Of a DNA stretch of 64,000 bases, positions 35,995-46,182 are shown in pieces. Under the pieces are notes generated by a model. It was not told the DNA's origin. It made no database searches and worked only from the letters and a program-made list of their open reading frames with translations. The stretch's first letter is position 1; every line of letters starts with the position of its first letter. A program made the position numbers and the translations under genes. Source of the stretch: DATAFF01 sp963744915 (GTDB lineage: Bacteria; Pseudomonadota; Alphaproteobacteria; Rhizobiales; Aestuariivirgaceae); contig CAVUUY010000011.1 in the NCBI GenBank assembly GCA_963744915.1, positions 129,711 to 193,710 of the forward strand. Reading direction: 5' to 3'.

Positions 35995-36768
35995 ATGGGC
36001 AAGCCAATCCAATCTGCATTTTCGGTGGAGGGCGAGGGACCGCCTCTCATTCTAATCCACGGGATTGGCGCCTCTAGACATTCCTGGAATGGGATCGTGG
36101 ATCGGCTTCAGTCTCGGTATCGATGTATTACGTATGATCTTCGCGGCCATGGCAAATCCCCGAGACCATTGCCGCCCTATTGCCTGGACGACCTCGTGGA
36201 TGATCTCGAAGCACTCCGCGCCGAGTTGGGACTTGCCAAGGCTCATATTGCGGGGCATTCGCTCGGTGGCATGATCGGGCCCGCCTATGCGCGTCGCTTT
36301 CCTGACCGAATAATATCGCTCGCGATGCTCAGCACTGCTGCTGGACGCACAGTAGAGGACAGTTCTAAGGTCAAGGCCGTCGTAGCTCTTATGCGTCAGC
36401 AAGGCATTGCTCTTGTTCTTGAAATGCTCAAAGACCGGTGGTTCACCCCCGAATTTTCCGCCCGTCGACCTGACGTAATTGCCCAGCGCATGCAGCAGGT
36501 AATCGATTGCAATTCGGAGGTCTTTCTCAGTGTTTTCGATGTTTATGCCGATACCGAGATGGCTCCTTGGCTCGCCGAAATCCGGGCCCCTGCGCTGGTC
36601 TTGACCGGCGAATTCGACGGTGGATGTCCACCGCGACTGAACGAATTTATCGCCCGCACGATGCCGCGTGCCGAACTGGTCGTGCTGCCTGGCCTACGGC
36701 ATGCGATATTGCTTGAGGCACCCGATCAGATCGCGACTTCTTTGATGACGTTCTTGGCAAAGCACTAG
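35995..36768 (+). CDS. alpha/beta hydrolase (3-oxoadipate enol-lactonase-like)
   Basis: 257 residues from the ATG; an in-frame TTG three codons earlier exists. The oxyanion motif LILIHGIGASRHSW, nucleophile Ser in IAGHSLGGMIG (about residue 96), Asp in TGEFDGGCPP and His in GLRHAILLEAP form the full triad. Resembles enol-lactone hydrolases and meta-cleavage hydrolases. Together with the tautomerase it suggests a fragment of an aromatic or dienoate degradation route, but the specific substrate is not visible. Confidence 0.9.
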   Translation: MGKPIQSAFSVEGEGPPLILIHGIGASRHSWNGIVDRLQSRYRCITYDLRGHGKSPRPLPPYCLDDLVDDLEALRAELGLAKAHIAGHSLGGMIGPAYARRFPDRIISLAMLSTAAGRTVEDSSKVKAVVALMRQQGIALVLEMLKDRWFTPEFSARRPDVIAQRMQQVIDCNSEVFLSVFDVYADTEMAPWLAEIRAPALVLTGEFDGGCPPRLNEFIARTMPRAELVVLPGLRHAILLEAPDQIATSLMTFLAKH

Positions 36769-36838
36769 AGCGTAACTAGCATTAGCTTCCACGTCAGCGA
36801 GTGCTTAAGATTCCCGTCGAAATATCAAAGAGCCTCCC

Positions 36839-37669
36839 ATGACCGATCATCGCACCATAAGCTTGAATGACGACCGCGTGATCCCCCAGATTGGCTTGGG
36901 TGTTTGGCAAATCCCCAACAATGCGGTCCCAACTGCCGTGCAGGTGGCGCTCGATGCAGGATATCGGCATATCGACACCGCTGCTGCTTATGAGAATGAG
37001 GAGGGGGTAGGTCGGGGTATGCGAGACTCGGGGATTGCAAGAGAGGAGATCTTCCTGACGACAAAGGTTTGGAACGACGACCAAGGCTACGACGAGGCTC
37101 TTCGGGCCATCGATTCAAGCTTGAAGCGCCTGAAGGTCTCCTTTGTCGATCTGTGTTTGATTCACTGGCCATCGCCCGGCCGCGACCTTTACGCAGATAC
37201 ATGGCGCGCCCTTGTCAGGGCCCGCGAAGAGGGGCTTGCGCGGTCCATTGGTGTTTCCAACTTCGAGGTCGAGCATCTTGATCGTATAATTGGCGAAACC
37301 GGCGTAACACCCGTGCTTAACCAGATCGAGTTGCATCCTCGCTTTCAACAGAGGCGGCTGCGCCAGACGAACGCTCAACGCGGAATAAAGACCGAGGCGT
37401 GGAGCCCATTGGGCCGCGGAAGACTTTTGACCGACCCTGTCATAGAGCGCATTGCCAGGAAGCATGAACGTACACCGGCGCAAATCATCATTCGTTGGCA
37501 TATCGATAGCGACGTGATCGTTATCCCAAAATCGATGAATGCAAACCGCATACAGGAAAATTTTGCGGTGTTCGATTTTGCACTCGAAGCGGAGGATATT
37601 GCCGCGATCGGGAAACTCGATGACGTGGATGGCCGGATCGGTCCGAATCCCATGACCGCCTCGTTTTAA
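36839..37669 (+). CDS. aldo/keto reductase (2,5-diketo-D-gluconate reductase-like)
   Basis: 276 residues. The catalytic tetrad is complete: Asp46 and Tyr51 in HIDTAAAYENEEGVG, Lys76 in TTKVW, His109 in LCLIHWP. C-terminal NADPH-binding IPKSMNANRIQEN is also present. The enzyme reduces aldehydes or ketones with NADPH. It begins 70 bases after the hydrolase stop. It is the last clearly intact host-like gene before the decayed island. Confidence 0.93.
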   Translation: MTDHRTISLNDDRVIPQIGLGVWQIPNNAVPTAVQVALDAGYRHIDTAAAYENEEGVGRGMRDSGIAREEIFLTTKVWNDDQGYDEALRAIDSSLKRLKVSFVDLCLIHWPSPGRDLYADTWRALVRAREEGLARSIGVSNFEVEHLDRIIGETGVTPVLNQIELHPRFQQRRLRQTNAQRGIKTEAWSPLGRGRLLTDPVIERIARKHERTPAQIIIRWHIDSDVIVIPKSMNANRIQENFAVFDFALEAEDIAAIGKLDDVDGRIGPNPMTASF

Positions 37670-38002
37670 GCGAAGGCCTGGGGCTGCTAGGGGCCCGCAA
37701 ACTCCATGGAGCGAGCACCTCCTGACCCTTTTCGTTTTGCACACTCAGCATCTTAAGGTTGTGATAGCCGAGATACGCACCCAACGCCGATGCTCAGTTG
37801 AACAGGGCAGCCAGAACCGGAGTGTATATTCAAATGCGCCTTATTCGCCGCCTGTGAAGAAGGTCTGGCTAAGCCGGATTGGCCGAATCCCGCTGAGCTG
37901 AAGAAACGCCGCCTTTGCTGCCGTCTGGGATGGCGCCCTCGCCTTGGCGCGTTACGTGCTGCCCGTCGAGGCCGATGTCCGAGCCCGGGCCTCGATCTCC
38001 GT
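37670..38002. other. gap with no gene, possible short coding relic
   Basis: No convincing gene. Bases from about 37906 to 38005 read AAFAAVWDGALALARYVLPVEADVRARAS before a TAA on the plus strand, which looks like the tail of a lost gene. This gap marks the transition into the decayed island. Confidence 0.3.
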
Positions 38003-38470
38003 CTAATTCGTGCCCGACCAGGAGGTCAGCTTGGCCAAGCCAGATTGCTTTAACGCGGTGAGCTCAAGAAATGCCGCTTGCCGTCGCTTGAGGGCACATC
38101 GTTCGTAGCGATCAAGGCGCAGCCAATCGAGCCCCCATGCCCGAGGCGCTTCGCTCAAGCGGCCGCCAAGGGGATTAGAGCTGTCGATCAAATCCCGGTC
38201 GAGAGCCTCGGCCTTGAGCTTTCGCACTTGTTCGATGTGGTACTGACTCTCCGCGGCTTGCTGGATGAGCTCATTGGCAGAGCTCGATAATGGAAAGCCG
38301 TCCGCCAGCACCGAGGCAATCTCAGCGATGCGGTTTGTCGCTGATTTCGACTGAAGTCGCTTGGCCGATAGGCCATGCTTGAGGGCATTGCGTGCAGATT
38401 TGCGTTTCCCCTCGACCGTCTTGGGGCCGGTCTGCCCGATGATGCCGTGCCGCCTCCCGCTCTCATTCAT
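38003..38470 (-). CDS. accessory protein of the 'NALKHGLS' family
   Basis: 155 residues. The N-terminal GIIGQTGPKTVEGKRKSARNALKHGLSAKRL is a widespread basic motif in small proteins found in phage-like and island regions of Hyphomicrobiales. The remainder is helical and charged, ending KLTSWSGTN. Function unknown; the basic N-terminus could bind nucleic acid. It overlaps the end of the upstream 213-residue gene by eight bases, so the two are an operon. Confidence 0.65.
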   Translation of the reverse strand: MNESGRRHGIIGQTGPKTVEGKRKSARNALKHGLSAKRLQSKSATNRIAEIASVLADGFPLSSSANELIQQAAESQYHIEQVRKLKAEALDRDLIDSSNPLGGRLSEAPRAWGLDWLRLDRYERCALKRRQAAFLELTALKQSGLAKLTSWSGTN

Positions 38471-39101
38471 CGGGATGTCCGGCGATTTTTAAGTCAACGA
38501 CCTCGGCCTCGGAGGCAGAGCGTAAGCGTTGGCCAGTGGCAAACCGGGAACGCTCGATTTCCCGCAAGGCCGTATTGCGGCGCGACTCAACCGAGCGCAA
38601 CATCTGATCGATCTTCTCAAGCTCCGGCAACGACTGCACAAAGGCGACAGCGCTCAACGCCTCCTCGGGCAGCCCTAAATTGTCCAAGGCCTCGCGGACG
38701 TGGGTGACAGCCTCATCGGCGCCAGACTGATAGGCACTCACCGCAGTCTCGGACTGGGTAGCCGGCAGATAATCCGGGGTTTCCGGATCGAAGACAGGGG
38801 AGAGCAGGCGGCCACCGGCTTTTCGCATGTTCACCTCGATGACCAAGACTTTGTAGCGGCGAAGGCGATGGGCCTCCCAGGCGAGATCGACAATGTCCTT
38901 GATCCAGAACCATTCGATCCTGGTCTTGGGCTCAACGTCCTGGGCAATGCCCGCCAGCAACCGGTCATAGTCCTCAGGGCTTTCATCGCGGGTCAGCGGG
39001 CGATGCTCGAAGAGAACACGAATCGCATCCGGAATGAGTGGGGCGAGTTGCTGCGTCCCCTTACGCTGTGTCGCCACCATGGCAGTCGCACGTTTTGGCA
39101 T
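38463..39101 (-). CDS. uncharacterised helical accessory protein
   Basis: 212 residues from the ATG at 39101, which has GGAG six bases upstream; an upstream in-frame start at 39143 is less likely. The sequence is mostly alpha-helical and charged, with a segment DVEPKTRIEWFWIKDIVDLAWEAHRLRRYK and a later possible coiled coil (QMLRSVESRRNTALREIERSRFATGQRLR). It overlaps the following NALKHGLS-family gene. I know it only as a type often seen in rhizobial islands. Function unknown. Confidence 0.65.
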   Translation of the reverse strand: MPKRATAMVATQRKGTQQLAPLIPDAIRVLFEHRPLTRDESPEDYDRLLAGIAQDVEPKTRIEWFWIKDIVDLAWEAHRLRRYKVLVIEVNMRKAGGRLLSPVFDPETPDYLPATQSETAVSAYQSGADEAVTHVREALDNLGLPEEALSAVAFVQSLPELEKIDQMLRSVESRRNTALREIERSRFATGQRLRSASEAEVVDLKIAGHPDE

Positions 39102-39754
39102 GGCTCCAATCTCCCCCTGATCAGCGATTGTCAGGATCGACAACCGCGAATCGCCCTGTTGCTCAGATTATGAGGGCCGGCAATCGGCGGAGCAACTTGC
39201 AGGAGAGGGATTCCTGGGGAATGACGGCCTGGTACTTTTTGGCAGGCCGCTACATCTTCATCAGGCAATCGCAGGATCGGTCGGAGCCCTCAGCAGCGGA
39301 TCTTCGCCATCCATACAATCCCAGAACTGGGTGCTGAAAGCGATTCGCTGAGGAAGGAGCGCCTCGCCATTCTGAGGGGCTCTCGAGGCAAATTATCCAC
39401 AAGAAAATCGCATTCGCATCGACTTGCGCCAGCAGCGCCGATGACGAGGCTGAGCGAAAATACGGGTGTCTTAGTTAAGGCAGACAAGTGTCTATTGGAG
39501 TGAGTTCAAGACCCGCGAACGAGCCAGCATTTCGGCCTGAAATCCATCTGAGCGACAATCCGGTCGGTGCGTGATCTCCACCTAGGAAGGACCGCGAAAA
39601 CGTGCCCGAGACTCAGACGGGTGTCTTGCGATGAGAGCTGGAAAAGTGCGGCTTGCATTAAGCGAGGAGGCCAGCAACTCAACCGGAGCTTGGCTGTCGC
39701 CCTGGCCTCAATCAGAATGGATCAGATGTGGATTTGTGGAGAAGGGGGATTTCA
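39102..39754. other. gap without a convincing gene
   Basis: Both strands were read. Only short frames without consistent composition are present. The last 60 bases contain the ribosome-binding site (AGGGGG) of the next pseudogene. Confidence 0.4.
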
Positions 39755-40110
39755 CATGTCGGCTTTGCCAGACGCAGCGCCTTGAACGTTTTGCCCGTGC
39801 CCTCGCCGAGGGCGCATCACCTTTTGCCGCCACGGTCGCGGCTGGAATCAAAACGGATCGCGCCGATGCCGAACAATCGGCAAAGCATCCGAAGATCGCG
39901 GCGAGAGTAGCTGAATTGCGGGCGATTAGGGCGCAAGAGAGTGTCACCACACCTGATGAGCAGTTCGAAGCGTTGGAAAAGGTGAGGCAGCTTGCCATGG
40001 CCCGGCGCAATCCCTCTGGCGCGATTTCGGCCATCGAGCAAAAGGCGCACCTGCTGCGGGGCAATCGCCGCCAATGTGATGATAGGGGTGCAAAGGGAAC
40101 CCGTGACCAA
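39755..40110 (+). pseudogene. phage terminase small subunit-like relic
   Basis: An ATG at 39755 with GAAGGGGG upstream starts MSALPDAA, then stops. Shifting by one base continues with LERFARALAEGASPFAATVAAGIKTD and a helical stretch (HPKIAARVAELRAIRAQES, ISAIEQKAHLLRG). This resembles the N-terminal HTH and coiled part of terminase small subunits or related phage genes. A further shift near 40070 destroys the end. Identification is tentative. Confidence 0.4.
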
Positions 40111-40202
40111 CCGCGAAGCAGCCGTCAAAATCGCAAAGATGGATCCGACGCAACGGCCTCGAACTCAGGCATTTTCCTCGCAGTGCATCGAAGCTGGAAA
40201 AG

Positions 40203-40517
40203 ATGGTCAAGCATTTCCTGGCCGGTGAAACCACTGCCGGAGGAGGAAGGTTGCACCGGCTTGCGACGACCATTCCGCCCGGCGATAACCGCACAGCAAT
40301 TCTGATCCAGCTCATCAAGGAACTGGACCAGGCGCATCAGCTTGCAATGATGTTAGGCAAATCCTCAGTCGCGACTCGCGCGATCAAGGCGAAGGGCAGG
40401 CTGGAACAGCAATTGACCAAATTGGCCAACGAGAGAGAAGAGACAGACGACAAAAGCTATATGACTGATATTCAGTTGGAGCGTCACGTCCTTTTGGATG
40501 CTCAATCGGGGCATTAG
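40203..40517 (+). CDS. hypothetical protein in the island
   Basis: 104 residues, helical (ILIQLIKELDQAHQLAMML, RAIKAKGRLEQQLTKLANEREETDD). No ribosome-binding site decides the start. No family recognised. It could be the tail of the preceding phage-like relic. Confidence 0.3.
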   Translation: MVKHFLAGETTAGGGRLHRLATTIPPGDNRTAILIQLIKELDQAHQLAMMLGKSSVATRAIKAKGRLEQQLTKLANEREETDDKSYMTDIQLERHVLLDAQSGH

Positions 40518-40661
40518 CGACCCTGATGGAGTGTGCTCCTGAAGGTCGAGGCCGCTTCATTCGACGGCCTGCGCCAGCGGAGATTCTCGGCCGAAGCGCT
40601 TGGTGGGGCTTCTCGTGAGTGACTGTATTCAGTCGCAAAAAAGGTGCGATCAGAGTCCTGT

Positions 40662-40810
40662 TCACCTCCTGTGGCCCGTGATCCGGCAATTAGCTGCTTC
40701 CGAGCTAACCGCTTTGCCCTTGTCGGTCGTTGCGAGCCTCACACCCGGGCCGGCCCTGTCATCCCCGTCGATGAAGATGATGCCCGCCCGCTCAAGCGCC
40801 TCCTGTCGGA
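40662..40810 (-). pseudogene. C-terminal relic of a regulator-like gene, copy A
   Basis: Reading the minus strand gives VRQEALERAGIIFIDGDDRAG then PGVRLATTDKGKAV and a TGA. The LE-x-AG-x-x-FI-D...GPGVRL ending is that of many short XRE-family regulators in alphaproteobacteria. No N-terminal helix-turn-helix is attached. Confidence 0.45.
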
Positions 40811-40958
40811 CACTGACCTTGCATAGGACATGCAATCCAAACCAAACGGCACTCTCGTCACTTCGTCTAATTTGCCAGGTTCAAGTCTGTTAGGGGCCAG
40901 CGATCCCCAACTCCTTACTGATGCGTGGCAGCGAACCGGCCGCGGTGCCTCGCGGCGG

Positions 40959-41075
40959 TTACCCTTTGGGAGATTTGCGCGCCTTAGATCTCCCAAGCCG
41001 CACGCCAGGTCCCCCGGTTCTATCTTCGTCGATAAAGATTATGCCGGCAGATTCTAATGCGCCTTTCAGCTTCAA
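40959..41075 (-). pseudogene. C-terminal relic of a regulator-like gene, copy B
   Basis: The minus strand reads LKLKGALESAGIIFIDEDRT followed by GGPGVRLGRSKARKSPKG and TAA, preceded closely by an in-frame TGA. It has the same ending type and orientation as copy A about 150 bases away, again without an HTH. Confidence 0.45.
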
Positions 41076-41380
41076 AACTCAGCGTCTTCGGGATTCAGGT
41101 CGACCTTCGCTACGTTGCCGGGCTTTCTTGTCTCGTCTGTGGGCGCAAGCCCGTCCATGCCCACCATCTGAGCTTCGCCCAACCCAAAGCCTTAGGACGC
41201 AAAGTCAGCGATGAATTCTCGGTTCCTTTGTGCAATTTGCACCATCGAGAGCTTCACATCTGCAGCAATGAGCAAGCCTGGTGGGAAGAGAAAAAGCTGA
41301 GCCCGCTTCCGATCGCCCAAGACTTTGGGCAACCAGTAGGCGCCACCGCAGCGCGACCGCGCTTCAGTCCGAGTCCCTGA
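41057..41380 (+). pseudogene. HNH/DUF968-like zinc-finger protein, truncated
   Basis: The fragment contains SCLVCGRKPVHAHHLSFAQP, KVSDEFSVPLCNLHHRELH and WWEEKKLSPLPIAQ. These are the CxxC...HH...C...HHRELH metal site and tail of phage-type HNH proteins (DUF968/Ref-like). The N-terminal part is missing and the tail after PIAQ diverges into junk, so it is probably a relic of a single-strand annealing gene neighbourhood. Confidence 0.55.
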
Positions 41381-41739
41381 GAGGGCATCTGGCTGGTGCC
41401 GAGAACAACCTCATTAGAGAAAATGAGAGCACAGAATACCCAAGTTCCAAACACGATGAGGCTGACGGATGAGGGACGAACGAACGTGGCGCTCGTCGTC
41501 GTGAGCCGTTACGTCCTTCTATGTATATTGAGTGAAGCATCGAACCGGCGGGTACGGTGCAGTATGGCGAGACGCTAAATTATAGTGATTGACGGGGGGA
41601 CTGTGAGTACGATCGCATTAACTCGCGAATTAACTGCCGTTCCTGAGTTCGATCTCGTGGTCGGATAACCGACAAACTAAGCAGTTCACTGGCCCAGTGA
41701 ATTTTGATTAGGACCCCAGATTAGGAATTATGGGTATAA
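41381..41739. other. gap without a gene
   Basis: AT-richer sequence with no credible reading frame on either strand and no tRNA-like fold found next to the integrase relic. Confidence 0.4.
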
Positions 41740-42695
41740 GACTATTGTCCTGTTTAACCCACCCGATGACTGCTGACGGGTTCATCTGCGAGGGCGACCT
41801 CAAAGGCTTCGGGCTGGAGATCACGCCAAGCGGCCGGAAATCGTTCGTCGCCCAATATCTCAGCCGCGACGATGGGCGGACACGTCGGTTAACGATCGGC
41901 ACATATGGCGCTCTAACCGTTAAAGAAGCCCATTCTCAGGCGAGGCGCGCATTTTGGGGCGACACGGCGATCGGAAATGATCCAGCCGGCAAGAGGCGTC
42001 AAACCCGGATGGGCGACAATTTCGGCGAGGTGTTCAAGCGGTTCCTCAAGGACCATGTCGATGCCAAAAAGCGGACGGGCGAGGAGTACCGACGCATCGC
42101 CAAGGTTCACCGCGAAATGGACGATCACCCTATGCTGCCAGTCGGACGATCGCGCTGCTGTCCAAGTTCTTCGACTGGTGCGAGGCCCTGGGAATCAGAC
42201 AAGATCACACGAACCCTTGCCGGCATGTCGAGAAATATCGCGAGGAGAAGCGCGAACGGTTCCTGTCCGCGGATGAGCTCGCGCAACGGTCAAGTTATTG
42301 ATGAAGAACAAAAAAGAGGCGGATCATTGCCGTGGATCGTGGGCGCAATCCGTCTGCTGATCTTCACCGGATTAAGGCTCAACGAGATTCTCATCCGATG
42401 GGAACGGGTCGATCTCGAACAGGGTATTCTGTTTTTGGCCGACAATAAGATGGGAAAGAAGGCTATCTCAACTCACCGGCTCTTCCGCGCTTGTCGCGCA
42501 ACGGCTATGTGATCTCTGGTAGCCGGTCTTACGGCACTTGGTGACCTGGAAAAGCCCTGGCGCGCGATCAGAGAAGCGGCCGAACTCGATGATGTCCAAC
42601 TCCACGATCTAGGCCACAGCTACGCATCTGTCGCGGCTAGCGGCCTTTCGCTCCCAATCATCGGTGACTCCTCGGCCACAGGCAACCCCAGATGA
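41740..42695 (+). pseudogene. tyrosine recombinase (integrase) relic 1
   Basis: The SAM-like/arm domain is readable: LKGFGLEITPSGRKSFVAQY, TRRLTIGTYGALTVKEA, GEEYRRIAKVHREMDDHP. After a frameshift near 42150 the core continues (RIALLSKFFDWCEALGIRQD, HVEKYREEKRERFLSADELA), then IRLLIFTGLRLNEILIRWERVDLE carries the first catalytic Arg region. In another frame HDLGHSYASVAASGLSLPIIG has Gly where the second catalytic Arg of HxLRH should be. At least three frameshifts and that substitution make it dead. It is the best evidence that this is an integrated island. Confidence 0.75.
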
Positions 42696-43020
42696 CACCT
42701 CTCCCCAAACCCCTTGCAGCAAGCCAGTCAAAGGATTGGTGACGAGATCGCCGAGGCAATGAGTAAAAGAACAGGCGCCAGGCAGTCTTAAAGAGCGCGA
42801 TCGGTTTGCAGATCCTCAATGTTGAGACGACTTGGTCTGCTCGCTCGCCTGTCTGTTGTAGAAACATTCGAGACTTCGGAAAACCAAGGCATGGCGTTCC
42901 GTTCAGTGGGGCTTCAGAGCGCTTGAGTTTTCCGCAAGCGACCTTATGCTAGTTAGCATCTCAACGGGAGGGTGCTGGGCCGTGGTGACGCGTGTTGCGG
43001 AGCGCTCTAGCGAGACCGCG
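42696..43020. other. gap without a gene
   Basis: No credible gene. It separates the integrase relic from the cyclase-type pseudogene. Confidence 0.4.
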
Positions 43021-44861
43021 ATGGAACGAAAACTTACGACTATTCTGGCCGCCGATCTGGTTGGATTTTCGAAGCTTATGGGGGAGGCAGAAGAGCACAC
43101 TATATCCCTTCTGCACGTTTGTAGCCAAATCATAAGCGACCTGGTTGTGAAACATGGCGGCCGTATTTTCGGCGGCTCCGGCGACAGCATTATGGCGGAG
43201 TTTCCGAGCCCGGTCGAAGCAGTGCGCTGCGCGCTTGAGATACATAGCACACTACGGAGGTCGCGACCCTGAGATCGAGGGGCTTGCGCGAATGAAGTTC
43301 CGAATAGGTATCCACCTCGGAGACGTGATCATCGATGGCAACACGCTGAATGGAGACGCCGTAAACATCGCCGCACGTCTCAAAGCATGGCTGAGCCCGA
43401 CGGTGTATTTGTGTCGCGCGAAATATATCAACATGTTCACAAGGCGCTGGGTGAAGATTCTTTTTAAATCTCGGCAAGTATCAGCTCAAAAATATCAACG
43501 AGCCCGTTCAGGTTTACAGCGTTCTACCGCAGCCTCCTGGACTGTTCGCGAAACTGAAACGCAGAATTACTCCTGCGAAGGCAGCGGCAATAGTGACGTT
43601 TACGATCATTGCAATAGCCTCACCTGTCATCGTCTCGAATGACCAGGTGCTCGACATGCTTAGATGGCCTTCCGCTCCTCAGACAAAAGATGCATCCATC
43701 GCCGTACTGCCCTTGAAGAGCCTTGGAGCAAATGCGGCGCAGGACGACTATTTTGGAGATGGTTTGACAACAGATATCACTGGAGAGCTTTCACAATTCA
43801 AGAATCTCTTTGTCATTGCGAGTAACTCTGCGTTCTCATACAAGAACAAAGTTATCCCTGTGAGGGATGTCGGTCGTGAGTTGGGCGTCAGATATCTTCT
43901 TCAAGGGACAATCCAGCGGGAGGACAATCGAGTCCGAATTAGTGCTCAGTTGATCGACACCACGAATGGACGACAACTCTGGTCTGATCGATATGATCGA
44001 CAGGGAAAAGACCTTTTCGCAATACAAGACGACATCATTGAAACTGTCGTGGCCCGCCTCGCCATTCAAGTCGATGCGGCAGAGAAGGCACGAATTCTGG
44101 ATACCCAGACAAAGAGCACACAGGCTTACGAGCAATACCTCAAAGGGCGCGACATATTTGAGGAGTACAGCAAAGAGGGTAACGCGCAGGCGATAGATTA
44201 TTTCGCGAAAGCCACTCAAGTAGATCCGAAATTTGCCCGCGCGTTTTCATGGCTGGCTTATGCTCATTTAGAGGATTATCGACAAAAATGGACTAAAGAC
44301 CCAGATACGACGTCCAAGCTAGTCCTCCAGTTGGCCAAGCAGGCAGTCGATCTGGCACCTGATGATTACTACACGCACTGGACGCTCGCGTCGGTCTACA
44401 TGCTCTTGAAGGGATTTGCCAGCGCGCGAGAGGAGTATGAAATCGCTGCCAGACTAAACGATCGTGACCCCGATTTGCTTGCTGAAAGAGCGGAGTTTAT
44501 CAGCTGCGAGGGAAACCCAGACAAGGCAATAAAAGACATCGAAACTGCGAAACGGTTGAACCCTAAAGTTCCGGATTGGTATCACTGGCTGCATGCATTT
44601 GCCTACTTCCAAAAGAGAGACTATGCAAAGGCCAGTGAATTGCTCAAGTCCATGTCAGATATGCCCAATACTGCCTACATACTTCTGGCGATCTGCGAAG
44701 CGATGCTTGGACGCCCAATTCCGAAAGATAAACTCCTAGCGACGTTAAAGGTCAAGGATCCGGAATGGACAATTTCAAATCTTGAGGAGATCCCATTTCA
44801 GAAGCAGGAGGACAAAGATCACTATGCCGCTGGTCTCAAGTTAATAGGGCTCTCATCTTAG
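43021..44861 (+). pseudogene. adenylate/guanylate cyclase - TolB-like - TPR protein, frameshifted
   Basis: The ATG at 43021 starts a class III cyclase domain (ERKLTTILAADLVGFSKLMG, HGGRIFGGSGDSIMAEFPS). Frame changes near 43260, 43390 and the T-tract at 43458-43463 break it. Between them FRIGIHLGDVIIDGN, GDAVNIAARL, PDGVFVSREIYQ and LGKYQLKNINEPVQVYSV show the rest of the domain and linker. A membrane helix (AAAIVTFTIIAIASPVIV) follows. Then come an intact TolB-like domain (ASIAVLPLKSLG, YFGDGLTTDITGEL) and TPR-type helices. The last 420 codons (from about 43593) remain open and might be made from an internal start. Normally makes cAMP at the membrane. Confidence 0.8.
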
Positions 44862-44973
44862 GTCTTTCTGTAACCCTGCAGGGCGTGGCTGCAGGCGCAG
44901 GAAAATGCCAAGTCGATGACGCATGATGTGGTGATCGTGCCTATCCTGAACGTAGTTCGTAAGGAGCGGAAAC

Positions 44974-45768
44974 ATGTTGGACGAGGAAAAGAAGAAATTA
45001 GCTTATCAGCACTTCCAAGAAGGGCGTTACATATTCAAATCCTACAGCAAGGAAGGTAACGCGCGCGCTATAGACCATTTCATAGCGGCGAAGGATCTCG
45101 ATCCGAACTTTGTCCGCGCGATTTCATGGCTGGCCTATGCTCACCTGGAGAGTTATCGAGAAAATTGGACAGCGAACCCGGCTGCCACTGCCTCTCTAGC
45201 AGAGGACTTAGCCAATGAGGCAGTAAGGCTCGCACGCGACGATTACTATACCCACTGGACGCTGGCGTCGGTCTATATGATCACGCAGGCAAAGGATCCT
45301 GCCAGCGCTCAGCAGAGTTATGAGGACGCGGCAGCGCGCGATATATCCGGACCTGACCCTGACTTTCTCGCCGAGCGGTCGGAGTTCATCAGTTGTCAAG
45401 GGAACCCGGATAAGGCGATAGCAGACATCGAAACTGCAAAATTGCTGAAACCTGACCACCCTGGATGGTATCATTGGTTGCATGCCTTTGCGTATTTCCA
45501 GAAGAGGGACTATGCAAAGGCCAGTTCGCTTCTCAAGGCCATGTCGAACATGCCGAATACGGCATACATTCTTCTGGCCATTTGCGAATACAACCTTGAA
45601 CAAGTTAACCCGAAACTTGGAAAAGCTATTCCCAAAGACGTGATCATTGAGAGATTAAAGGTGAAAGATCCACAATGGTCGAAAGATAATCTGGAGAAAA
45701 TTCCGTTTAAAGAGACACTTGATGAAAAGCACTATTGGGATAGCCTCAAGAATATGGGGCTCACTTAG
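44974..45768 (+). CDS. TPR-type repeat protein, free tandem copy of the preceding gene's C-terminus
   Basis: 264 residues, GGAGCGG upstream of the ATG. The whole protein parallels the C-terminal region of the upstream gene: FKSYSKEGNARAIDHF, SWLAYAHLESYRENW, DDYYTHWTLASVYM, SEFISCQGNPDKAIADIETAK, WYHWLHAFAYFQKRDYAKAS and NMPNTAYILLAICE all have close counterparts there. It has no cyclase, TolB or membrane part, so it would be a soluble helical-repeat protein. An open, undamaged frame beside a damaged parent suggests either a recent duplication or selection. Confidence 0.7.
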   Translation: MLDEEKKKLAYQHFQEGRYIFKSYSKEGNARAIDHFIAAKDLDPNFVRAISWLAYAHLESYRENWTANPAATASLAEDLANEAVRLARDDYYTHWTLASVYMITQAKDPASAQQSYEDAAARDISGPDPDFLAERSEFISCQGNPDKAIADIETAKLLKPDHPGWYHWLHAFAYFQKRDYAKASSLLKAMSNMPNTAYILLAICEYNLEQVNPKLGKAIPKDVIIERLKVKDPQWSKDNLEKIPFKETLDEKHYWDSLKNMGLT

Positions 45769-46182
45769 TATTTATCTTGGCGATTTCATCATTTCGAATT
45801 CGATTGATCGGAATCAACTCGCCATGCGTTGGTGCGTGCTTCCCGCTGGCTGCACTGCTGAACACCGGCAGGTGACGGTATCGGTGATGGGTGCGCCACA
45901 TGGGAACTGACGTCATGACTGACCAGTGTCTCGGCCGGGTTGAGCGGCATAGAAAGTTCAGCGCGGCCCGACAAGTCGGCTTTACCCTGGCCTTCAAGAC
46001 CGCGGGAACGTGTCTAACACAGCAGGTGAGTGACCTCGGCCATCGTCCGATTTCTTTAAAACCACCTTTCGCTCTACGAACCTGGCCACTGGCCATTACG
46101 GAAGTGACAATTCCCACAGACAGCAGCCCAAAGATCCTGTGATTGGTTAGAAAACGCGAGACGATTTGCAAGGCAGCAGGGT
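45769..46182. other. gap without a convincing gene
   Basis: Short frames on both strands show no consistent composition or ribosome-binding site. Confidence 0.35.

Noticed and set aside
41381..42000. tRNA gene serving as integration site
   Set aside because: No cloverleaf or 3' tRNA end could be found next to either integrase relic.
45891..46171. Overlapping short frames on both strands (83 and 136 codons)
   Set aside because: No ribosome-binding site, no domain and inconsistent composition; likely chance frames in decayed DNA.
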